A stretch of 64,000 nt of DNA from Pseudobacteriovorax antillogorgiicola (GTDB lineage: Bacteria; Bdellovibrionota_B; Oligoflexia; Oligoflexales; RGVZ01), in the NCBI GenBank assembly GCA_945898195.1, contig CAMDHM010000002.1, forward strand, positions 64,001 to 128,000, in the 5' to 3' direction. A program made the translations under genes and the position numbers. The notes beneath the pieces are model-generated. The model had not been told where the DNA came from, ran no database searches, and saw only the letters and a list, made by a program, of their open reading frames with translations. This document shows, piece after piece, positions 51,877 to 62,019 of this stretch; position 1 is the first letter of the stretch, and each line of letters starts with the position of its first letter.

Positions 51877-54800
51877 TTAACTCCTTTGCGAGATCGATTC
51901 CGCCAGGGGATCGACCAATGTTACCAGTTCCGTAATCATTTGGTCCTGCTCGGCAGGCCCTGGCTGCGAAAAGGTTTGCGCGTAAAGGAATAGTTTTCCA
52001 TCGGGAGTCAGGCGGTACTTGTCGGGATGACCACGGACGGCATCTAAAATCACGTCAATCTGGGCTTCGTTTAAGGAGCCGAATTTAAGTTCATAAAAAT
52101 TGCGACCTCCCACAGCCAAGGAGGTCATTTTCGCCTGAGAAAGGCATCGTTTCAAGGTGGCGATGCGAAATAGGCGGGATAAATCATCGGGTAGCGGTCC
52201 GAACCGATCGACCGTTTCTCGCTTTAAGCGAAGCAGGTCTTCTTCAGCCCCGGCCGAGAAAAGGGACTTATAAAGTTGGAGTCGGAGGTTTTCAGCTTCG
52301 ATATAAGTAGCCGGAATTAAAGCGGTAACTGGGAGTCTGATTTCCGTGTCAATCTTTTCTATGACCTCTTGTCCACGCAGTTCGGCAATGGCAGCTTCAA
52401 GCATATCGGTGTATAGCTCGAGCCCTATCTCACTTATTTTACCGGATTGATCTCCGCCCAGGAGATTTCCTGCACCCCGAATTTCCAGGTCGTAACTGGC
52501 AATCTGGAAGCCAGCGCCTAGCTCCTGATGCGCGCTTAAAACCTCGAGGCGTTTTTTTGCATCGTCCGTCAGAGTGTCTTCGGCTGCAGTCAAAAAGTAG
52601 GCGTAGGCCTGCATGGAAGAACGACCAACCCGTCCGCGGATTTGGTAGAGCTGCGCTAGACCAAAGTTTTCCGCACGATTTACAAACAAGGTATTCACGT
52701 TAGGCATGTCGATGCCTGATTCGATGATCGTTGTGCAAAGCAAAACTGGAAATTTTTGTTCCATGAAGTCGACAATGACTTCCTCGAGCTGGTGTTCCTT
52801 CATTTGACCGTGTGCCGTGCGAACGTCGATCCCTGGCACAAGGCTTTTGATGAAGAGGCGCATTTCTTCGATGTCTTCGACGCGGTTGTGGAGGAAGAAG
52901 ACCTGTCCTCCGCGCGCGACTTCGTTCAAGATCGCGTCTCGGATCAGGCTCTCGTCAAAACGGCAGATGTAAGTTTTTACCGACAGACGCTCTTGTGGCG
53001 GCGTCGCAATGATCGAGATGTCACGAAGCCCGAGCATGGACATGTGAAGTGTGCGCGGAATTGGCGTCGCCGTAAGCGTTAGGACGTGGGCATTGGACCG
53101 CATCTCTTTGAGTTTTTCTTTGTGAATAACGCCAAAGCGCTGTTCCTCGTCAATCACCAAGAGGCCAAGGCGTTTAGGCTTAATATCTTTGGATAGCAGA
53201 CGGTGTGTTCCAACGAGAATGTCGAGGTCACCCCGGGTTAGAGCGTCAAGATTCGCTCGGATCGTCTTGGCATCCACAAAACGGTTAACCTGACCAACCT
53301 TCACACCGTGCCGCGACAAGCGATCAGAAAATGTGCGGTAGTGCTGATAGCAAAGCACGGTTGTTGGGACGAGGACCAAAACTTGATCACCCTCAAGGAC
53401 CGCCCTCATGGCGGCGCGTAGGGCAACCTCAGTTTTTCCAAAACCAACATCGCCGCAAACCAACCGATCCATTGGCTTTTCGCCAACGATGTCAGCAAAG
53501 ACATCATCAATTGCTTTTTGCTGATCTTCCGTTTCTTCATAGGGGAACTCGGCTTCGAGCTTGAAGTAGTCATCCCCGGGCGGATTGTAACGATGGGCAC
53601 CGGCAATTTCTCGGGCCGCCTGTATCTTTAGAAGGGACTCCGCCATGTCTTTGATTTCAGACTTGATGCGAGATTTTTTCTTTTCCCATACTTGCCCGCC
53701 AAGGCGGTCCACCATGCCACGTCCACCCTCCCCCCCAGAACTATAGCGCTGCAGGAGGTTCAGACGGTCAACCGGCATGTAAATCTTGTCGTTGCCGGAG
53801 TATTCAATGACGAGAAAGTCATTGGTGAGGCCCGCCACGTTCATCGTCATCATTCCCGTGTAGCGACCAATGCCGTGCTGAACGTGGACCACCAAGTCAC
53901 CAGGCTTTAAATCCCGAAACGAGCTCAGATAGTTCTGGAGTTTTGCCGAGGGCGGCTTCGGGCGCCGTTTTTTTACCCCGAACAGGGCATGTTCCGGCAG
54001 GACAAGGGTGTTGGTGTCGTGCAACCAGACGTGAGACTGAATGTCACCCAGTCCTAGCGTGATGGTCCCCGCCTGCATCTTGCCGGCAAGGATATCGCGA
54101 AGCAGAGATTCACGCCGCTGGGGAGCAAACCCGCGGTGGCTCAGTAAATTTGAAATGCGATCCAACTGCTCTTCATGGTGTGCAAGGATGGCAACCGTTC
54201 CCTCCTCTTTTTTCAAAAGAGAGCGAATGGCATCCATCCACTGATCAAAAAGTTCTGCTGGGTTTTCTTTTGAAAAAACCGGCGAACCCTCAAGCACCAT
54301 GCGAGCCTCAAAGCGAAGGCTGGTGGCAGCCGGGTTTGAAAATGGATTTCCAAACTCAATTAAGGAGGAATTTTCAAAAGACAATTTTTCAAGTGGCGCA
54401 AAATGATTCTCTGGGACCATGGATGGTCGTTTGGCTTCAAAATCGCGTCGTGAAGATTCCTGGATTTCTTCGAGAAACTCGTTGTAGGAGGCCGTGCAAT
54501 TGCTGCGTGGCCTTGGAAAGATAATTAGATCGTTAGGCTGCAAATAATCCAAGGCAGTTGCACGACGATTGCGCCGCATGAGTGGCGCAAACATGTCAAA
54601 GCCTGAGGGCCTGATGCCGAGTGCAAAGCTTTGCATGATGCCGTCGCGATCGCTGCTCTCCACCGATTGATCGATCAAGCAATTGTAAAGGTCTTGAGTC
54701 TGTTCACGCTTTTTATTTTCCGGAGTGGTGAACTCAGCCTTCGGACGAATGGTGAGGCTGGTTATGGAAGCCGTAGATTTTTGATCTTTCGCATCAAAGT

Positions 54801-55482
54801 GGCGCATGGAAACAATCGTGTCGCCGAGAAATTCGAGGCGTGCCGGGTGATCTTCATTGGGAGGGTAAATATCAACAATCGCCCCCCGTGGAGCGTACGT
54901 ACCCTCTTCCTCCACGGTATGAACCTTGCGATAACCAAGGTCCTCGAGCTTAACGAAAAGTTCGTCTTGGTCGACTTCTTCATTAAGCTTTAACTCAACC
55001 GTGGCTTCTCGAAACTCGCCAGGGGAGATTGTTGCCTGAGCAAGAGCCTGAAGCGTTGTGACGAGGATGGATGGAGCCTCTGGTCGCGCAAGCAGATCCA
55101 TGGCGTAGACCCTTTGGCGGCGCGATAGATCTGGATTGATGTAGCGGTCAGCACCCCAGCCGGAGAAGAACGGTAGGATGGCTGCCCGGAGCCTGGCCGG
55201 CTGATCGCCGGCAGCTTTCGCATTCAGAGCAGTCACGGCCTGATCTAGAAATTGTGACCACTGGCTCACGTCCTTCGATTCCGGGAGAACGACGATCAGC
55301 CGGCGATTTTTGGGACGATCACAAATGAGACCAAGCACGGCCAGTTGAATCAAACTGTCGGAGGCGCCGGTGACTTGGATGATTGGCGCATGTCCTGCCA
55401 CGGCCCGCTCTTCAGAGGCAGGCGCAAGAAGTCCTTTTTCTGCTTCTGTTAGAAACGAGCGAAGGCCGTAGACTGCAGTCAA
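51877..55482 (-). CDS. mfd: Transcription-repair coupling factor Mfd
   Basis: A 1201-residue translocase that frees stalled RNA polymerase and recruits UvrA. The UvrB-like N-terminus, the polymerase-interaction domain ([18 protein letters not shown] and [12 protein letters not shown]), the helicase core with [39 protein letters not shown] and the TRG-like and C-terminal domain are all present, so it is full length. The start is a TTG at 55482, overlapping the top6A stop (TTGA) with AAGGG upstream. Being directly coupled to a Topo VI gene pair is unusual. Confidence 0.95.
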   Translation of the reverse strand: MTAVYGLRSFLTEAEKGLLAPASEERAVAGHAPIIQVTGASDSLIQLAVLGLICDRPKNRRLIVVLPESKDVSQWSQFLDQAVTALNAKAAGDQPARLRAAILPFFSGWGADRYINPDLSRRQRVYAMDLLARPEAPSILVTTLQALAQATISPGEFREATVELKLNEEVDQDELFVKLEDLGYRKVHTVEEEGTYAPRGAIVDIYPPNEDHPARLEFLGDTIVSMRHFDAKDQKSTASITSLTIRPKAEFTTPENKKREQTQDLYNCLIDQSVESSDRDGIMQSFALGIRPSGFDMFAPLMRRNRRATALDYLQPNDLIIFPRPRSNCTASYNEFLEEIQESSRRDFEAKRPSMVPENHFAPLEKLSFENSSLIEFGNPFSNPAATSLRFEARMVLEGSPVFSKENPAELFDQWMDAIRSLLKKEEGTVAILAHHEEQLDRISNLLSHRGFAPQRRESLLRDILAGKMQAGTITLGLGDIQSHVWLHDTNTLVLPEHALFGVKKRRPKPPSAKLQNYLSSFRDLKPGDLVVHVQHGIGRYTGMMTMNVAGLTNDFLVIEYSGNDKIYMPVDRLNLLQRYSSGGEGGRGMVDRLGGQVWEKKKSRIKSEIKDMAESLLKIQAAREIAGAHRYNPPGDDYFKLEAEFPYEETEDQQKAIDDVFADIVGEKPMDRLVCGDVGFGKTEVALRAAMRAVLEGDQVLVLVPTTVLCYQHYRTFSDRLSRHGVKVGQVNRFVDAKTIRANLDALTRGDLDILVGTHRLLSKDIKPKRLGLLVIDEEQRFGVIHKEKLKEMRSNAHVLTLTATPIPRTLHMSMLGLRDISIIATPPQERLSVKTYICRFDESLIRDAILNEVARGGQVFFLHNRVEDIEEMRLFIKSLVPGIDVRTAHGQMKEHQLEEVIVDFMEQKFPVLLCTTIIESGIDMPNVNTLFVNRAENFGLAQLYQIRGRVGRSSMQAYAYFLTAAEDTLTDDAKKRLEVLSAHQELGAGFQIASYDLEIRGAGNLLGGDQSGKISEIGLELYTDMLEAAIAELRGQEVIEKIDTEIRLPVTALIPATYIEAENLRLQLYKSLFSAGAEEDLLRLKRETVDRFGPLPDDLSRLFRIATLKRCLSQAKMTSLAVGGRNFYELKFGSLNEAQIDVILDAVRGHPDKYRLTPDGKLFLYAQTFSQPGPAEQDQMITELVTLVDPLAESISQRS

Positions 55483-56660
55483 ACGTAATGTCCCTTATTG
55501 ATTTTCTCGAGGATGATCTTCTCTGCCATTTGCGGATCGCGAGGATCAACTGAATAGAAAGCCTGCTGTTCGCAGCGGCGTTTATTGTTGATTAGCCAGT
55601 GCAGGATTTCAGACAGTCCCTTGTTCTTCTTGTCTTTGAAGAAGGGATCGTTTGACAAGGCGTCGCGGGCTTTTTTAAGGGCGCGAATTTCCTGCGGGTC
55701 TCTTTCGTTCACCGGGTAATCGTTGAGGTCATACTTTTTGATGTCTTCGGGTAGAACACCTAGAAAACGAACGTCTGGGGCCGAAAAGTCGGAGTTTCGA
55801 ATCAGGGATGCAGCGGAGCCGGCCTTCAATGTCCGAAAGATGTTTTGCATCGTGTAGGCGTCAAGGTCTCCGAAAAAGTAAATAGGAACGGCCAACTGAT
55901 CTTGGATACGTTTGACCCATCCCCGTACGGCGTTTGAAGGTACGCCTTGGGCGCCGACGACAATCGAATTATGTCGCTTCACAAAGCCATTGGCCACCAG
56001 CGTGTTGGCGGTACCTTCCGATTCTACGACGAGGCAGAAATCGATTTTTTTCTTTGCCTTCAAAGTCAAGTTCTGAGGCCTGTTTTTTGGCTGAAATGGA
56101 GATGTTCCGAGTTGTGACAGGTCGATGACGGCTTCGGTTCCGTCGGGCATACGCTCCGTCACGATAAGATTTTGGCTATATGTTTGTCCGCCACGGTCGT
56201 TGGCAAAACAGTTCATTTCTTCCCGGTAGCACTCGAGCATTTCACAAATGAAATCCACCACAGAATCGGATTCGTCCTGGTCGCCAAAATCCAAGGCCTT
56301 GAGGTTTTTGCTGTGTTTTACTTCACCCTTGCTGATGTAGTAGAGCTCGCGTTTGGTGTTGACGTTGCCGGTTTCGATGTTGCGCAGAAGGATCTCCAGC
56401 ATAAATACGGCGCGCGACATTTTTTTAACCGAACTGACGTTGAGCTCGGTTGAAACGCGCTTTGATCCGGGCGTTAAAAAGCCGACTTTGCTGTTATAAA
56501 TCGAATTGTCGAGGGCACATTTAGTCGCCGTCAGCTTGGGACGCTTTCCGTTTTCGAGATCTTTCAGCATCTTTTCGCACAGCTCAAGGCTGTGTTCGAG
56601 AATGACTTTGTCTTCTTTGCTTTTGCGGTGTGGGTTGCCGCCGGGTGTGCGTGTTGCCAT
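55479..56660 (-). CDS. top6A: Topoisomerase VI subunit A (Spo11-like)
   Basis: A 393-residue DNA-cleaving subunit of a type IIB topoisomerase. The 5Y-CAP domain has TKRELYYISKG with Tyr107-Tyr108, the second aligning with the catalytic tyrosine. The Toprim part has FCLVVESEG (Glu213), GAQGVPSNAVRGWVKRI and FFGDLDAYTMQ (Asp265, Asp267) for Mg2+. All catalytic residues are present, though DLDAYT departs from the archaeal DaDPxG. It starts 13 bases after top6B; its stop overlaps the mfd start. Archaeal homologues cut both strands leaving 2-base overhangs. Confidence 0.9.
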   Translation of the reverse strand: MATRTPGGNPHRKSKEDKVILEHSLELCEKMLKDLENGKRPKLTATKCALDNSIYNSKVGFLTPGSKRVSTELNVSSVKKMSRAVFMLEILLRNIETGNVNTKRELYYISKGEVKHSKNLKALDFGDQDESDSVVDFICEMLECYREEMNCFANDRGGQTYSQNLIVTERMPDGTEAVIDLSQLGTSPFQPKNRPQNLTLKAKKKIDFCLVVESEGTANTLVANGFVKRHNSIVVGAQGVPSNAVRGWVKRIQDQLAVPIYFFGDLDAYTMQNIFRTLKAGSAASLIRNSDFSAPDVRFLGVLPEDIKKYDLNDYPVNERDPQEIRALKKARDALSNDPFFKDKKNKGLSEILHWLINNKRRCEQQAFYSVDPRDPQMAEKIILEKINKGHYV

Positions 56661-56673
56661 GGATGACTCCTAC

Positions 56674-58509
56674 TTACTTTTTGGCGGTTTTTTTAATGGT
56701 CTTGGCGGTGGTTTTCTTTTTGGTCGTCGATTTTGCCTTGGAAGCTACCACGGCAACGTCACCATCGCTGTCTTCGGCGCTTGACTCATTGGCAGCTTCG
56801 GACTCTGCGGCGGCAAGCTTTTGTGCCTCGCGCGATTCCATTTCTTGATCTTCTTCTCGGAACATTTTAATGCGATGACGCTTTGCGTCCAAGGCCTCGC
56901 TTTGTTCCTTGGCGACCTTAAGGGCTTTTTCGCTTTCAAAGGCATCACGCCCCAAGAGTTTGCGTAGCCCCTCCGTAGCGTTCTCGCGGCGCTTCTCATC
57001 GGCCTTGGTCATACGGACTAAGCCATCGATCAGGATTGGGCCAAATTGTTCGATGTGGGCGATCTTGGTTTCGTGGTCGTTTGCGCGGCTTTCCTTGTTG
57101 ATGTGACGGGACAGTTTTTGTCCAGCCTGCATCAAGGCGCGGCGAATCTCATCGACAAGTTCATCGGAGGCATCGATGGTTTCTTTTGAAGCATTCTTAA
57201 ACTTGATGAATGGCGAAACCATGCTGACGGCAACGATATAAGGGCCTTGGGGTAGAGCGTCGCGTGGCTGTTTGATTCCATAGGAGCGCCAGTTTACGGT
57301 CGTGATCGCTTTCACGATGGCACAGGCGGCCTTGTCAAACTGCAGTGGGACACGGTTGGCGAAGCGCAAGACTTGGACTGGTTCGTCGTGACTTTCGCCG
57401 CGGCGATCTTTAAGTCGCGCGACAGCAACTTCGATCTGAACGGGCTTGAAATCGCAGATGCAAGGCTTGCGGCTGATGACGGAAAAAAAGTCGACGTCAC
57501 CCAGACGTTGGATGCTAAGCGAAAGGGCTTCTTCGCCAATCGACATGACCGATTGGGTGGATGGTGGCATTAGCTGAGCGTTTTGAATCGCTGCATACAT
57601 CGCGCTCAATTCTTTTTCGTTCAAGCCGTCGGCGCTTTTATCGAGCAGGGCCTTTGGCAGTTTCTGGCTCTTCCAGATTTCTGCAATCACTTTATCGTTG
57701 AGGCGAGAGAAGCCTTGCTTCAGCCAGTTTCCCGATTTAATTTTCCCAAATAGTCGTGCATGGGAAATGAATTCACCAAGTTTCATCGTGTGTGGATGCG
57801 GTTCGATGGCTTCTGGGATTTCTGGAACGTCTTTTGTAACACGCTCGATCTTGGTCGTCCCATTGTCGGGTAGCGTATAGGTGATGCTCATGTGCGGGTT
57901 CACCAGAACATTGCCCCGCAGATAGTTGACCAAGCCGGCCTCACCGTTCAGCTGAACCCGACCATCAATCAAGAATTCGACGGTAGTCCCCGAAGGACGG
58001 TCCCAGTCGATGGTTTCTTTTTCCCGGATAATGCCCTTGTTGTGTTTAATGTCGACTTCAACCAAGCACTTAACGGCCTTTTTTTGGCCCATTGTTTTAG
58101 TGGTGACAGTGACACCTTTGGCGGTGGTTTGGATGGCCCACGTGGTGGCAGCAGAAATGCCGATACCCTGCTGGCCGCGCGAGCATCTTCCGCGACCAAA
58201 TTTGGACGACGCCAAATATTCGCCGAAAACTTTCGCGATGTCAGCGGGGTCGATTCCAGGCCCGTTGTCCTCGACCCGGATCTTGATCCGGTCGGTGTTT
58301 TTTAGCGATCCGTTGCCAATTTTTTCAACGGAAACATTTATTTCCGGGGCGATGCTGTGATCTTCACAGGCATCGAGGGCGTTATCGAGCGCCTCTTTGA
58401 CGGTGGTCAAGACGGCTTTGGTCGGCGATGAAAAGCCGACCTGTTGCAGGTTCTTGGAAAAATATTCAGCCGTGCTGCTGGTGGTTATTTGTCTTGTTGG
58501 CTTAGCCAT
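56674..58509 (-). CDS. top6B: Topoisomerase VI subunit B (GHKL ATPase)
   Basis: A 611-residue ATPase subunit. The Bergerat fold has VKEALDNALDACE (Asn43), DNGPGI (81-86), SRGQQGIGISA (110-120, the Top6B signature) and SGTTVEF; then a helix-two-turn-helix region and a transducer ending SPFIKFKNASKETIDASDEL (SKEaIA block). The last 60 or so residues form an acidic stretch and then a Lys/Ala/Thr tail (STTKKKTTAKTIKKTAKK) like histone H1, not usual in archaeal Top6B. ATG 58509 has GAGGA 5 bases upstream. Gyrase or MutL is excluded by the SRGQQGIG box and the partner. Confidence 0.92.
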   Translation of the reverse strand: MAKPTRQITTSSTAEYFSKNLQQVGFSSPTKAVLTTVKEALDNALDACEDHSIAPEINVSVEKIGNGSLKNTDRIKIRVEDNGPGIDPADIAKVFGEYLASSKFGRGRCSRGQQGIGISAATTWAIQTTAKGVTVTTKTMGQKKAVKCLVEVDIKHNKGIIREKETIDWDRPSGTTVEFLIDGRVQLNGEAGLVNYLRGNVLVNPHMSITYTLPDNGTTKIERVTKDVPEIPEAIEPHPHTMKLGEFISHARLFGKIKSGNWLKQGFSRLNDKVIAEIWKSQKLPKALLDKSADGLNEKELSAMYAAIQNAQLMPPSTQSVMSIGEEALSLSIQRLGDVDFFSVISRKPCICDFKPVQIEVAVARLKDRRGESHDEPVQVLRFANRVPLQFDKAACAIVKAITTVNWRSYGIKQPRDALPQGPYIVAVSMVSPFIKFKNASKETIDASDELVDEIRRALMQAGQKLSRHINKESRANDHETKIAHIEQFGPILIDGLVRMTKADEKRRENATEGLRKLLGRDAFESEKALKVAKEQSEALDAKRHRIKMFREEDQEMESREAQKLAAAESEAANESSAEDSDGDVAVVASKAKSTTKKKTTAKTIKKTAKK

Positions 58510-58614
58510 TAAATTCCTCGTACTCGTAAAATGCTTCCGACCCGGTACACTAGATCAGGTGTGGCGCGATGACGCCGCCAGCTTCAAGGGCCGGGGACGG
58601 GAGACTATCAGACC

Positions 58615-59613
58615 ATGTTTGACCAAAAAACGACTAATCTTGAAACGAATTTCACTCGGGATGCAAGGATAGCCTACCCGATTATTTGCGGGGCCATGTA
58701 TCCCTGCAGCAATCCAGAGCTCGTGGCCGCGGCCTCAGAAGCCGGCGGGATGGGCATTATCCAGCCGATATCATTGGTATATGTTCATGGTTTTGATTTT
58801 CGAGAGGGGGTTCGTCACATTCGTTCCCTGACCTCGAAGCCGGTTGGATTTAACCTCTTGGTGGAAAAATCGTCCAAGCGATATGAGGACCGGATGAAGG
58901 CCTGGCTCGACATTGCCTTAGAGGAGGGTGTTCGTTTTTTCATCACAGCCCTTGGCAATCCCCGTTGGGTGGTCGACCGGGTAAAGCCCCTGGGAGGAGT
59001 TGTCTATCACGATGTGGTGAACCGAAAATGGGCTGAAAAGGCCCTTGAGTCTGATGTCGACGGGCTGATTTGCGTAAACAACCGGGCCGGCGGGCACCTC
59101 GGTGCAGAGACCCCTGAGCGGCTCGTGGAGACGCTGCGCGATTTCGGCAAGCCGCTCATCTGTGCGGGCGGCATTGGTAACGAACAGGACTTCGTTAGGG
59201 CCCTTAAAATGGGCTACGCCGGGGTTCAGATGGGAACCCGCTTTATTGCCGCAACCGAATGCAAGACCCATCAGGACTATAAGGACGCCATCCTCAAGGC
59301 CGTCTCTTCCGACATTGTGGCCACCGACAAGATCAGTGGCGTGCCCGTATCGGTGATCAACACGCCATTTATTGCGCGCATGGGCCTTCGTGCCGGACCG
59401 GTTGCGCGGTGGTTGCTCAAAAACTCGCGCACCAAACACTGGATGCGGATGTTTTATACTTTAAAATCGATCTGGCAGTTGAAGCGCTCGTTGCAAAGAG
59501 GTTCGGCCTACAAGGATTTTTGGCAGGCAGGGAAAAGCGTCGACGGTATCGATAAAATCGAGCCGGCCGGCGGCATCATTGCGCGTTTCGTGGAGTTTGC
59601 CAAAAAGGGTTAG
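58615..59613 (+). CDS. Nitronate monooxygenase family FMN protein
   Basis: A 332-residue TIM-barrel flavoprotein of the 2-nitropropane dioxygenase/nitronate monooxygenase group (also FabK-like). PIICGAMYPCSNPELVAAAS, GVVYHDVV, AGGHLG, ICAGGIGN and GVQMGTRFIAATEC are the FMN-binding and substrate blocks. True substrate unknown. It is divergent from top6B, with GGGAG 11 bases before the ATG. Confidence 0.83.
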   Translation: MFDQKTTNLETNFTRDARIAYPIICGAMYPCSNPELVAAASEAGGMGIIQPISLVYVHGFDFREGVRHIRSLTSKPVGFNLLVEKSSKRYEDRMKAWLDIALEEGVRFFITALGNPRWVVDRVKPLGGVVYHDVVNRKWAEKALESDVDGLICVNNRAGGHLGAETPERLVETLRDFGKPLICAGGIGNEQDFVRALKMGYAGVQMGTRFIAATECKTHQDYKDAILKAVSSDIVATDKISGVPVSVINTPFIARMGLRAGPVARWLLKNSRTKHWMRMFYTLKSIWQLKRSLQRGSAYKDFWQAGKSVDGIDKIEPAGGIIARFVEFAKKG

Positions 59614-59718
59614 CCAATGTTGCCGACCTTTCCTCAAACATTCCCGAGTATTACTTTTTGGATTCAGGTTCAGCCCTGAAAAATCCGATAGCGGGGAAAC
59701 TTTCGGAAGGGTCATTCC

Positions 59719-60267
59719 ATGTCGAAATTTAACGACAAGTTACTGGCATGCGCGTGTTTTATCCTAATTGCTGGCGCAGAGGGCTGCAACAGTGTGAAGA
59801 GCCCAGCCTCCAGATTGAACGGCGAGGAGGAAGCGGCGGACTTCCGCGAGGAAAGCCCTGGTCCACGCTACAATCAGGCGCCAGATATGAATATGCCATC
59901 TGCGCGCATCAAGCCTTCTCAAATCGTGCGTTTTGACCTGGCCCATCTGCATTGTGGCATTGCATCCACGGCCTATAATCCGTTTGCGAATGTTCTTGGT
60001 GTGGGCGTTACCTACGATCAGGCTTTATCCTGGGCCACCAAGGATTGTGAGAGGCCGCCCACCACATTTATCCGCAGATGCGAGGCTTCCGGCGGATTTT
60101 ACAGTCCGGCGGCAAGCGGCGGATGTGACTTTGTCGGAAAGGCGGACACGTCCATTGTCACTTCGGGCTTAGAGAGCAGAAACTATGGCGGTGGGGTGGA
60201 GTCTGAAACGATCGATATCTGTCGCACGGTATACTGCAGTCCAAAACCCAGTAGTGGGACGGATTGA
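59719..60267 (+). CDS. Hypothetical lipoprotein, Cys-rich
   Basis: A 182-residue protein with signal peptide and lipobox-like AGAEGC (Cys at residue 23), followed by a low-complexity acidic part and a domain with seven further cysteines (HCGIAST, DCERPP, RCEASGG, GGCDFVG, DICRTVYCSP), so disulphides in the periplasm are expected. I recognise no family. It follows the nitronate monooxygenase by 105 bases and converges on trhO. Confidence 0.5.
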   Translation: MSKFNDKLLACACFILIAGAEGCNSVKSPASRLNGEEEAADFREESPGPRYNQAPDMNMPSARIKPSQIVRFDLAHLHCGIASTAYNPFANVLGVGVTYDQALSWATKDCERPPTTFIRRCEASGGFYSPAASGGCDFVGKADTSIVTSGLESRNYGGGVESETIDICRTVYCSPKPSSGTD

Positions 60268-60327
60268 CCGGTTAAAAACGTCGTCGGAGTCCTTCTAAGA
60301 CTTCTAAGTCTGAGAAAGTCACCGCCG

Positions 60328-60350
60328 AAAACCCGTCAGTCCCCGACGGG
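60328..60350 (-). terminator. Weak intrinsic terminator at the end of trhO
   Basis: On the minus strand a 6-bp stem (60345-60350 with 60332-60337, 7-nt loop) is followed by four T (60331-60328). It overlaps the trhO stop codon. Short T-run, so efficiency is uncertain. Confidence 0.45.
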
Positions 60351-61136
60351 CACGGTGCCGAGGGGTGTCTCAATGGCCATTTCGATGGCCGTTTCAGTCA
60401 GCGTCTCGTCGATGGCCCGCCGCTGGTCAAAGACAAAGCAACTGCCCTGATAGCGGGATTCGCCACGTGGGCTCGCCTCTTGATTTTTGTGATGCTCGAG
60501 GTATTTGATGATGCCGCCATCGATCTGAAACACGTTTTTAAAACCGCGGGCATTTGCCCAAGGTACAGCCTTTTCACAACGGATTCCGCCGGTGCAGAAA
60601 AAAACGTAGGTCTGGTCCTGCTCCTTGCCAAAGCGGTTCAGAAAAGCCTCGGGAAAATCTTTAAAACGTTTGAGTTTAAGGTCGACAGACCCTTCGAAGT
60701 GGCCACACTCGTATTCGTAGTCGTTGCGGGTATCGACCAAGACAACATTTTTGCCCTTCTCAGCCATGAGAAGATCAAATTGGGCGGGACTGAGGCGCGG
60801 AGCGGCGAGGATCGCATCGATGTCGGGGTCTTCCTCGCCAGCGAACGTCACAACTGATTTTTTTACTTTAACCTCCAGCCACTTATAGGGGAGGCTCTCG
60901 CCTGTGGTCCATTTTGCGTCGAGGTTGTTCAGGCCTGGATGGATCGTTCCCAGGGACAAAATAAACTTGGCTAGAGTTTCGGGGCAGGTTCCAGCCAAGC
61001 CAGCGTTGATGCCTTCATGCCCGAGCAAAATGGTGCCGCTCAGCCCGATGGCGCTGGCTCCGGCCTCAACGGCGTTTTTGACCTCGGCCGGGTTTTCCAA
61101 GCGGACAAAACGGTAAAAATTAGCGATAGCAAACAC
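60336..61136 (-). CDS. trhO: tRNA uridine(34) hydroxylase TrhO (rhodanese family)
   Basis: A 266-residue enzyme of the YceA/TrhO family that makes 5-hydroxyuridine at wobble position 34 with O2. The N-terminal acylphosphatase-like domain has LSGTILLGHEGINAGLAG, split here as LLGHEGINAGLAG; the rhodanese domain has LVDTRNDYEYECGHFEGS and the active-site FFCTGGIRCEKA. A GTG start at 61136 is used. Length is a little short at the C-terminus, where a variable tail with QGSCFVFDQR remains. Confidence 0.9.
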   Translation of the reverse strand: MFAIANFYRFVRLENPAEVKNAVEAGASAIGLSGTILLGHEGINAGLAGTCPETLAKFILSLGTIHPGLNNLDAKWTTGESLPYKWLEVKVKKSVVTFAGEEDPDIDAILAAPRLSPAQFDLLMAEKGKNVVLVDTRNDYEYECGHFEGSVDLKLKRFKDFPEAFLNRFGKEQDQTYVFFCTGGIRCEKAVPWANARGFKNVFQIDGGIIKYLEHHKNQEASPRGESRYQGSCFVFDQRRAIDETLTETAIEMAIETPLGTVPVGD

Positions 61137-61263
61137 GAGCTAAATCCCCCTTCAGAGGCCGATCGGGGGGTAAACTCCCCGTTAGGCGCCACATACCGCG
61201 GTTGCGCCAATAGTTCTACTCCGTTATGACATTAGGGTCGTCGTTCGCGCCTGGCCATCAAAG

Positions 61264-62019
61264 ATGGCGGGCGGGGCTGAGTCCACACCGCTGTTGCAGG
61301 AGTCCCTTGTGAATTTGTCGATTTTCGGAAACGTCGGAATTTATTATCTGGTCAAATGGTTCCATTTTATTTTCGGGATCATTTGGATCGGTCATCTTTA
61401 CTACTTTAATTTCACGCAGATGCCGTCTTTTGCCGAGATGGATGGACCGACCAAGTCCAATAACATTCAGAAGCTCGTTCCCCGCGCCCTCTGGTGGTTT
61501 CGTTGGGGCGCTATGTTTACCTTCATCACTGGTGTGATCATGCTCGGCATGTACGGCCACATGAACGGCCATGAGGTCTACAAGACTTCTTGGGGCGTAA
61601 ATATCATGACCGGATCAGCCTTGGGTACGTTGATGTTTCTTAACGTCTGGTTGGTAATCTGGCCGGCGCAGCAAATCGTTATTGCTTCCACGACGGCCGT
61701 GGCCAAGGGTCAGCCATCATTACCGGCTGCCGCAGCCGCCGGTGCTCGCGCCATGCTGGCATCCCGCACAAACACTCTTTTTTCGATTCCCATGTTGTTT
61801 TTCATGGGTGCGGCGTCGCATTTGCCCCTGCAAGTTGGCCCTGATGCGAACCTCGGTTTGCTGACGTTGGTCTTGGCCCTAGTTCTTGGCGCGATTGAGT
61901 GGAACGCGGTCAAGGGTTCAAAACTTGGCCCATTGGCGACCGTCAAAGGTGTGATCCACGCCGGCATCGGTTTAGCTGTGGTTCTTTACCTGCTCGTCGA
62001 GGTCATGGTGCGTGTTTGA
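61264..62019 (+). CDS. Urate-hydroxylase-PuuD-like membrane protein, cytochrome-less
   Basis: A 251-residue membrane protein with about seven hydrophobic segments. YLVKWFHFIFGIIWIGHLYY and FNFTQMPSF, WWFRWGAMFTFITGV and SRTNTLFSIPMLFFMGAASH are characteristic of the PuuD N-terminal (Urate_ox_N) family. Known PuuD proteins are about 400 residues with a fused C-terminal cytochrome; here the cytochrome is a separate overlapping gene. Substrate not proven; urate is one possibility. The histidine-rich helices could bind haem b. Promoter presumably in the 127 bases after trhO. Confidence 0.7.
   Translation: MAGGAESTPLLQESLVNLSIFGNVGIYYLVKWFHFIFGIIWIGHLYYFNFTQMPSFAEMDGPTKSNNIQKLVPRALWWFRWGAMFTFITGVIMLGMYGHMNGHEVYKTSWGVNIMTGSALGTLMFLNVWLVIWPAQQIVIASTTAVAKGQPSLPAAAAAGARAMLASRTNTLFSIPMLFFMGAASHLPLQVGPDANLGLLTLVLALVLGAIEWNAVKGSKLGPLATVKGVIHAGIGLAVVLYLLVEVMVRV

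Noticed and set aside
56674..58509. GyrB, ParE or MutL as the identity of the GHKL ATPase
   Set aside because: The SRGQQGIGISA box, the SKEaI-type transducer block and the neighbouring Spo11-like subunit fit only Topo VI B.
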